Below, piece by piece: positions 59,449-64,000 of a stretch of 64,000 nt of DNA (position 1 is its first letter; each line of letters begins with the position of its first letter). The DNA lies in assembly GCF_045999315.1 (NCBI RefSeq), contig NZ_CP174607.1, forward strand, positions 186,001 through 250,000, read 5' to 3'. Source of the DNA: Peredibacter sp045999315. Lineage in GTDB: Bacteria; Bdellovibrionota; Bacteriovoracia; Bacteriovoracales; Bacteriovoracaceae. The translations under genes were made by a program, and so were the position numbers. The notes under the pieces are model-generated. The model searched no databases and was not told the DNA's origin. It saw only the letters and a list, made by a program, of their open reading frames with translations.

Positions 59449-60086
59449 AAACGCTCCCACTCTCCCCGACTTTTATATTTCATGATCCGTTGAATGTGAT
59501 TGTACATCACAGCGATCTCGCGCACGCCGTCTCCATCAACATCATACACGTTCACATTGTAATCGCGACGCCAGTACTGTTCACGCTGGGCCTCTTTTTC
59601 GTGATAAAAATGGGGACCTTCGGTCATTGAAAGCGTATCAAGATCGTTGTTCTCGAAAGACAGGACATAGATTCTGCCAGTGGACTCAAAGCGCTTACCT
59701 TTTGTGCTTCCTTCATCCAGAAAGACTATGGCGGCCTTCACCTTGTTTGAAAGATTCACCAGCTTAATTTTATAAATGGCACTCTCAGACCCCATGGCCA
59801 AAAGTTTTCCTTCAAAGATTTTTCTTTGAGAAGGATCACGAATCTCCAGCCAATCTACTCCATCCCTTTTTTGGGGAATGATGACTTCCTCAAACCCATC
59901 ACCATTTAAATCGAACCGGTATGAGGTGCCCTGAACGTTAAATTGCGGGAGGAAGGTCTCCTTGTGCTCTTCACCTAGCTTGGGAAGTTCCCCAGTAAGA
60001 ATCTGGCGGAAATAGCGCTCATCCTGAGAAAAACTCAGACCGGAATAAACCAGCAGAACTAACAAAAAGAACCAATGATGCACCAT
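59445..60086 (-). CDS. Exported protein with FG-GAP/VCBS-like calcium motifs
   Basis: A 213-residue exported protein (signal peptide ends LSFSQ near 20-21). It contains two Asp-rich loops of the EF-hand/FG-GAP type, DLNGDGFEEVII and YDVDGDGVREIAVM, which bind Ca2+ in integrin-like propellers. The protein is too short for a full propeller, so it may be an adhesion or sensor fragment of unknown partner. The ATG at 60084-60086 was preferred over a longer frame. The ribosome site is weak. Confidence 0.68.
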   Translation of the reverse strand: MVHHWFFLLVLLVYSGLSFSQDERYFRQILTGELPKLGEEHKETFLPQFNVQGTSYRFDLNGDGFEEVIIPQKRDGVDWLEIRDPSQRKIFEGKLLAMGSESAIYKIKLVNLSNKVKAAIVFLDEGSTKGKRFESTGRIYVLSFENNDLDTLSMTEGPHFYHEKEAQREQYWRRDYNVNVYDVDGDGVREIAVMYNHIQRIMKYKSRGEWERF

Positions 60087-60147
60087 GAGTCCATTGTAAC
60101 TTAAAGTTCCGTTTGTTAGTATCTTCTGGTTTAAAGGAAGGTTTTGC

Positions 60148-60918
60148 ATGATTATTTCGCTCGGTTTTATCCGTTCTTCTAGCCAAGTGCTTATTAAGGA
60201 ACTTAACTGGCTTCAAAATAGCCTTGAGACTCGAATTATTGACGTTACAGATCTTGCGGATCAAAACCTCCAGGCCCTTTTTATCCACGATAATGAGCAT
60301 TACAGCTCGCTCGTGAGTCTTCTTGAAAAAGAAAAGGCCTTCTACCCTATCCTGGATGCCAATGACGAAAATCTAACGTTGTCTTCATTTGAATCAATGC
60401 CGGCGCAGCAGTTCCGCGATGTATACCTGAAGGTGCTTAATCGCTGGACCATGCACCAGAATTTCAGTTCGATTGAAAATGTTTGGAAGATCACGAATCA
60501 CTTTCGTGAACTTTGGAAAAAAGATCGTATCACGTTCTTCGAAGAGTTCTGGTACTGGATGAAGAGAAACCTTGGTGCCACTGAAATGACCATGCTCTTC
60601 AACGACGTGATCTCTACTGAAGAGAAAGATGAAAACAATGAGAAGAAAGAGCGTCCGAAACTTACGACGTCTCTTCTTTCTGGAACTAAGAAATGCAACT
60701 TCCAACAAGGTGCCGCCAAAGAAAGAGAACTTATGGCGAACTACATTGATAAATTCCATGATGTATTTGAAGTGACTGAATTCAATCCTTCGAAAGGCCA
60801 GTTTGTAGCGACGGCCCAGATTGAAAGAAGCCCGATTATGTTCATGGCGAGAACTGCTCAGTTGAATCAGTTACAAAGAACTGTTTTATCGGCGGTATTT
60901 AACGGTCTACAGGTCTAA
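60148..60918 (+). CDS. Conserved hypothetical cytoplasmic protein
   Basis: A 256-residue soluble protein with GGAAGG upstream of the ATG. It has a Rossmann-like beginning (IISLGFIRSSSQVLIKELNWL, ...LETRIIDVTDLADQN), a Trp-rich helical centre (KVLNRWTMHQNFSSIENVWKITNHFRELWKKDRITFFEEFWYWMKRN) and a beta-rich end. I recognise no family; the N-terminal part might resemble a response-regulator receiver without phospho-Asp. It is divergent from the FG-GAP gene and its last four bases overlap the convergent DUF4365 gene. Confidence 0.6.
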   Translation: MIISLGFIRSSSQVLIKELNWLQNSLETRIIDVTDLADQNLQALFIHDNEHYSSLVSLLEKEKAFYPILDANDENLTLSSFESMPAQQFRDVYLKVLNRWTMHQNFSSIENVWKITNHFRELWKKDRITFFEEFWYWMKRNLGATEMTMLFNDVISTEEKDENNEKKERPKLTTSLLSGTKKCNFQQGAAKERELMANYIDKFHDVFEVTEFNPSKGQFVATAQIERSPIMFMARTAQLNQLQRTVLSAVFNGLQV

Positions 60919-61898
60919 AAACCTGCTGGAAAATCTCTTTCAGGAAACTCATCAAGAGAGTAAAAACTGTGGGAGACAGAGTTCCTACGACTATAGATGA
61001 GTTTAAACAAGGTAACTTTCTTACATTTCTTCAAAGCTTTTACTATTTTGTTTGAAAGCTTAAGATCTTTTTCATTTGTCGAAATCAAATAGATAAATAA
61101 AGATTGAAGGCCATTATCAGTTAAATCTGTAGTTCTATTAATTTCTCTCCAACGTAAAAACTCATTTAGCCTTTCAATCGAAAAATCTTGAAAGATATTA
61201 AAGTGATGACAAATAAAAAGTGTTTCATCCTTTAAAGTAGCCAGGTGATCAAAATACATGAAATCTCGAGGCTCGTGCATCAATGGGCAGATATCAATTC
61301 GTCCTTCTGCGGAATAAGTATTATATCTCTCAGATAAGTACGTTGGTAAAAGTAATTTAACGATGTCAGCATCCGTAGGAGATGATGAAATCTCTAAAAA
61401 CTCCTTTGAGCAATTTGCTTGAAGAAGGTTCTTTTTTGGAACCAAGACACTCCATCCTTCTTTGTTTTTTGAAACATTCAATCGAGTAACCTGTACCCAA
61501 TAAGCACAGTCATTATCTAGATCACACAGTACGACTAAAACTGGTAGTGAGTGATTTAACCAGTAGTTTAGATGCTTAACTTCACCATAATAAGTGAAGC
61601 CATCTGGAGTTTCATGCTTTAGATAATGTTGACCCGCTTTGATTTGGAGAGCAATTAGTCTACCAGTACCTTCATTTAAATCATTTTTGACTTCAATTTG
61701 AGCGTCAATCCCCAGATCATTTTCTAATTGCCGTCTAAAAATCCATTTGATTTTTCTAAGGATAATCCCTTCAACCAAATTTACGCCTTCATTGGCACGT
61801 TGGTCAGTCTCATTATATTTTGGCAGAGTACTTTTTTTCTTCCTCGCTTTTTTCTTTATTTTCTTATTCGAGTTTGAATTTTTAGCTTTTGCCTTCAT
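60915..61898 (-). CDS. DUF4365 nuclease-like protein
   Basis: A 327-residue protein with a basic N-terminal tail (KKIKKKARKKK near 12-22), likely to bind nucleic acid, and a DUF4365 domain (about 30-165). The domain is marked by ENDLGIDAQIEVKNDL, LIALQIKAGQHYL and EVKHLNYWLNHSLPVLVVLCDLDNDCAYWVQV. The Asp, the Glu of IEV and the QxK pattern fit a PD-(D/E)xK nuclease fold. DUF4365 proteins occur in defence islands, but most are uncharacterised. The DNA is AT-richer than its neighbours. The ATG at 61896-61898 has AGG upstream. It may have been inserted next to the HIT gene. Confidence 0.72.
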   Translation of the reverse strand: MKAKAKNSNSNKKIKKKARKKKSTLPKYNETDQRANEGVNLVEGIILRKIKWIFRRQLENDLGIDAQIEVKNDLNEGTGRLIALQIKAGQHYLKHETPDGFTYYGEVKHLNYWLNHSLPVLVVLCDLDNDCAYWVQVTRLNVSKNKEGWSVLVPKKNLLQANCSKEFLEISSSPTDADIVKLLLPTYLSERYNTYSAEGRIDICPLMHEPRDFMYFDHLATLKDETLFICHHFNIFQDFSIERLNEFLRWREINRTTDLTDNGLQSLFIYLISTNEKDLKLSNKIVKALKKCKKVTLFKLIYSRRNSVSHSFYSLDEFPERDFPAGF

Positions 61899-61905
61899 GT
61901 ATGAC

Positions 61906-62250
61906 CTAACTTCCAAAATGCCCTAACGGCTCCCCTGCAAGAACATGAAAGTGAGTGTGAAACACTGTTTGACCTGCGTTCGGTCCAAGGTTAGTCACCA
62001 CTCTGAATCCGTCTTTAACTAGACCTTCATTTATTGTGTACGTGCGAATAGCATTGAACACATCTGAAAGTTCTTTGGGATCGTTTTTCGCGAGATCGTT
62101 AATGTCTTTCGTGTGAGACTTATGAATGAAGAGCTGGTGAATCTTAGCTTGAGGACGAAGGTCCTTAAAGCCGATCACGGTTTCATTTTCAAAAATCTTG
62201 GTTGAAGGAATTTCGCCCTTAACAATTTTACAGAAAATGCAGTCACTCAT
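61906..62250 (-). CDS. hinT: HIT family protein (HinT-like)
   Basis: A 114-residue HIT domain protein. CIFCKIVKGEIPSTKIFENETVIGFKDL is at the start (zinc Cys pair), and NLGPNAGQTVFHTHFHVLAG carries the histidine triad. It hydrolyses nucleoside phosphoramidates as a dimer. AAGGGG precedes the ATG, and the murA stop is one base upstream, so the pair is an operon. The downstream DUF4365 gene begins eight bases after it. Confidence 0.93.
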   Translation of the reverse strand: MSDCIFCKIVKGEIPSTKIFENETVIGFKDLRPQAKIHQLFIHKSHTKDINDLAKNDPKELSDVFNAIRTYTINEGLVKDGFRVVTNLGPNAGQTVFHTHFHVLAGEPLGHFGS

Positions 62251-62251
62251 A

Positions 62252-63517
62252 TTACCCCTTCACGCGCTCAATTTTAGCGCCAAGCTGAGTTAATTTCTCG
62301 TCGATTTTCTCATAACCACGGTCTAGATGGTAGACACGCTGAATTTCACTCTGACCTTGGGCCACAAGGGCGCAAAGAATAAGTGCAGCAGATGCTCTTA
62401 GATCAGTACACATGACTGGTGCAGCACTTAGGCTCTCAACTCCCTCAATTGTAGCTGAGTTACCTTTGATCGTTACCTTCGTCCCCATACGTGCCATTTC
62501 TGGAACGTGCATGAAGCGGTTTTCAAAAATTGTTTCAGTCACCACAGAGTTTCCATCAACCACGCTCATCAATGCCATCATCTGGGCCTGGACGTCAGTT
62601 GGGAAACCTGGATATGGGGCCGTATCAATGATGGCACCTTTTAAGCGACTTGATTTTTTCACATGAACAAAGTCATTACCTAGTTCAAGATTCGCACCCA
62701 TCTTGGTGAGAGTGTCGAGAACGTTCGTTAAGTGCTTTGGATTGAAACCTTCAACCCTCACGTCTCCACCACTCATAATACCAGCAATGATAAATGTGGC
62801 GGCCTCAATGCGGTCACCAATCACACGATATGGTTTTGCAGGAGCTTTTAATTTTTTGATGTCCATTCCATGAATAGTAATGCGAGATGTCCCCGCTCCT
62901 TCAATCTTCACTCCCTGAGCAATCAAAAAGTCAGCAAGGTCATCAATCTCTGGCTCCATCGCTGCGTTTTCAATAATGGTCTCACCTTCCGCAAGAACCG
63001 CGGCCATCATAATGTTCTCGGTAGCACCTACGCTTGGGAAAGGAAGTGTTACTGTAGCGCCTTTTAGCTTGTCACATTTTGCTTTGATGTAACCGTTTTC
63101 GATTTGAATCTCTGCACCCAGCTTCTCCATCCCCATTAAGTGAATATCCACCGGACGAGCACCGATGGCACAACCACCAGGAAGAGAAACAGAGGCAACT
63201 CCATAACGAGCAAGAAGAGGTCCAAGTACGAGAACTGAAGCTCTCATAGTTTTTACCAATGAGTAGTCCGCGTGCTGATTTTCTAGATGAGAGGCATCTA
63301 ACACAATCTCATCACCCGACTTTGTAACTTTCACACCCATGCTTTGGAGAAGTTTTAAGATCGTTCCGACATCCATGAGATCTGGAATTTTTGTAAACGT
63401 CACCGGGTAAGGTAATAAAAGTGCCGCCGCTAGAATTGGTAGTGTTGCATTTTTAGCTGAAGATATATGAACAGATCCCTTTAGTTGACATGGGCCTGTT
63501 ACGAGTAATTTATCCAT
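62252..63517 (-). CDS. murA: UDP-N-acetylglucosamine 1-carboxyvinyltransferase
   Basis: A 421-residue enzyme, first committed step of peptidoglycan synthesis (PEP onto UDP-GlcNAc). AKNATLPILAAALLLPYPV carries Lys22, GGCAIGARPVDIH the catalytic Cys116 that is attacked by fosfomycin, and PYPGFPTDVQAQMMALM the sugar-binding loop. An AAGGCGG site lies before the ATG at 63515-63517. A 50-codon longer frame was rejected. hinT follows immediately, a common gene pair. The Cys is present, so the enzyme should be fosfomycin-sensitive. Confidence 0.97.
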   Translation of the reverse strand: MDKLLVTGPCQLKGSVHISSAKNATLPILAAALLLPYPVTFTKIPDLMDVGTILKLLQSMGVKVTKSGDEIVLDASHLENQHADYSLVKTMRASVLVLGPLLARYGVASVSLPGGCAIGARPVDIHLMGMEKLGAEIQIENGYIKAKCDKLKGATVTLPFPSVGATENIMMAAVLAEGETIIENAAMEPEIDDLADFLIAQGVKIEGAGTSRITIHGMDIKKLKAPAKPYRVIGDRIEAATFIIAGIMSGGDVRVEGFNPKHLTNVLDTLTKMGANLELGNDFVHVKKSSRLKGAIIDTAPYPGFPTDVQAQMMALMSVVDGNSVVTETIFENRFMHVPEMARMGTKVTIKGNSATIEGVESLSAAPVMCTDLRASAALILCALVAQGQSEIQRVYHLDRGYEKIDEKLTQLGAKIERVKG

Positions 63518-63704
63518 TGATTCCGCCTTGAAATGGGATGGCTCAATTTTATGAGGAAAGTAAGGCGGAGGAAAGCAGTAATTAATTTCAAGATAAGCGT
63601 CATGGCCCTTTAATTCCAGGGAGCTGTCCCTAATGGGAAGTGGCATGGTTTTTGGACTAAAGATCACATTTAAAACGTAATGTCCAAAAGGTGCCAGGTT
63701 GAAG

Positions 63705-63902
63705 ATGGATAAATTATTGGAAGAGCTGATTTTGAAGTATGAAACGGAACTTGAAGAGGGAATTAGATATCTTTCAGAAATGAAGAAAGCATCCTTAAAT
63801 TACCAAACTCAATATAGCATTAATGCAATATGGAAAATGATATTAAATGATTTAAAGCAAATATCCGAAAAAGATAAGCATGATCATAAAAAAAGACAGT
63901 GA
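63705..63902 (+). CDS. Small helical protein of unknown function
   Basis: A 65-residue, highly charged helix-forming protein (KLLEELILKYETELEEGIRYLSE..., ending in a Lys/His-rich tail). A TTG two codons upstream could also start it; AGG precedes the ATG at 63705. The region is AT-richer than murA. It overlaps the next frame by 22 bases, as a cotranscribed pair might. No family is recognised, and it may be part of an accessory region beyond the window. Confidence 0.45.
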   Translation: MDKLLEELILKYETELEEGIRYLSEMKKASLNYQTQYSINAIWKMILNDLKQISEKDKHDHKKRQ

Positions 63903-64000
63903 AGACTTCAAAAGATTGGCCCTAGAAATTCTAGATGAATGCCCAACGAACGAATCCAATGAGTTTGTTGATGGATATATCGATTTTGTAGATATTATTT
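63881..64000 (+). CDS. Unknown protein, N-terminal fragment at window edge
   Basis: An open frame from an ATG at 63881 runs off the right edge. The 40 visible residues are acidic (KKDSEDFKRLALEILDECPTNESNEFVDG). It overlaps the 63705-63902 gene by 22 bases in another frame. Too short to identify; confidence rests on open frame and position only. Confidence 0.4.

Noticed and set aside
63518..63667. 50-residue N-terminal extension of MurA
   Set aside because: The ATG at 63515-63517 has a good ribosome site and matches the conserved MurA start.
1..64000. CRISPR arrays, rRNA, tRNA, insertion sequences and prophage
   Set aside because: No direct-repeat array, cloverleaf, transposase or phage structural gene was recognised on either strand.

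Overview
This 64 kb window looks like chromosome from a low-to-mid GC (about 40-45 % by eye) Gram-negative bacterium of the Bdellovibrionota, most likely a Bacteriovorax/Peredibacter-type organism. That placement is an inference. It rests on many small lipoproteins and secreted orphan proteins, an AgmX/PglI-type lipoprotein family, MotA/TolQ/ExbB and von Willebrand genes, HD-GYP-like signalling, a DUF1552 Tat protein paired with a DUF1585-type protein, and the mix of core gene families. No rRNA, tRNA, CRISPR array, IS element or prophage was seen.

Layout. 1-3.8 kb: end of a DUF1592/1585-type gene, its DUF1552 partner, small enzymes and a secreted cyclase. 3.9-11.4 kb: an accessory strip of short, alternately oriented detoxification-type genes (YcaC hydrolase with a divergent LysR regulator, CatB acetyltransferase, three GFA-family zinc proteins, RibD/DHFR-like, SRPBCC, VOC, two GNATs, a methyltransferase). 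11.4-18.7 kb: polysaccharide deacetylase, ChaA, Tpm, an OsmC-YcaO fusion, a TTHB210-like secreted protein, MtfA and an AgmX-like lipoprotein. 18.8-32.5 kb: a lone RND pump, YjjG-type phosphatase, an HTTM-DCC membrane protein, many secreted orphans, a MEDS protein, and a two-gene ExbB-like/vWA membrane unit. 32.5-39.3 kb: ilvE, an AlkC-like repair protein, a sodium/proton antiporter, ferredoxin, phosphoglucomutase and queC.

39.3-47 kb is one tightly packed minus-strand operon: dnaE followed by four envelope or signalling genes with overlapping or nearly abutting ends. 47.2-51.1 kb carries a fatty acid desaturase, a siderophore-interacting-type flavoprotein and mtnBDC of methionine salvage. 51-60.9 kb carries envelope orphans, guaBA, an OmpR-type response regulator, and a FecR/TPR pair. 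The right end holds a DUF4365 nuclease-like gene, a HIT protein, murA, and two AT-rich unknown genes running off the edge.

The most unusual signal is in the non-coding DNA. At least five genes (a polysaccharide deacetylase, the TTHB210-like protein, the antiporter, mtnB and guaB) have long perfect or near-perfect inverted repeats ending at or just before the start codon, with the Shine-Dalgarno sequence or the AUG inside the stem. The same region also contains several hairpins built across stop codons. These suggest frequent RNA-structure control of translation, which can be tested. Start codons were chosen from visible ribosome binding sites and family lengths. All family assignments come from recognising motifs by eye, without database searches.
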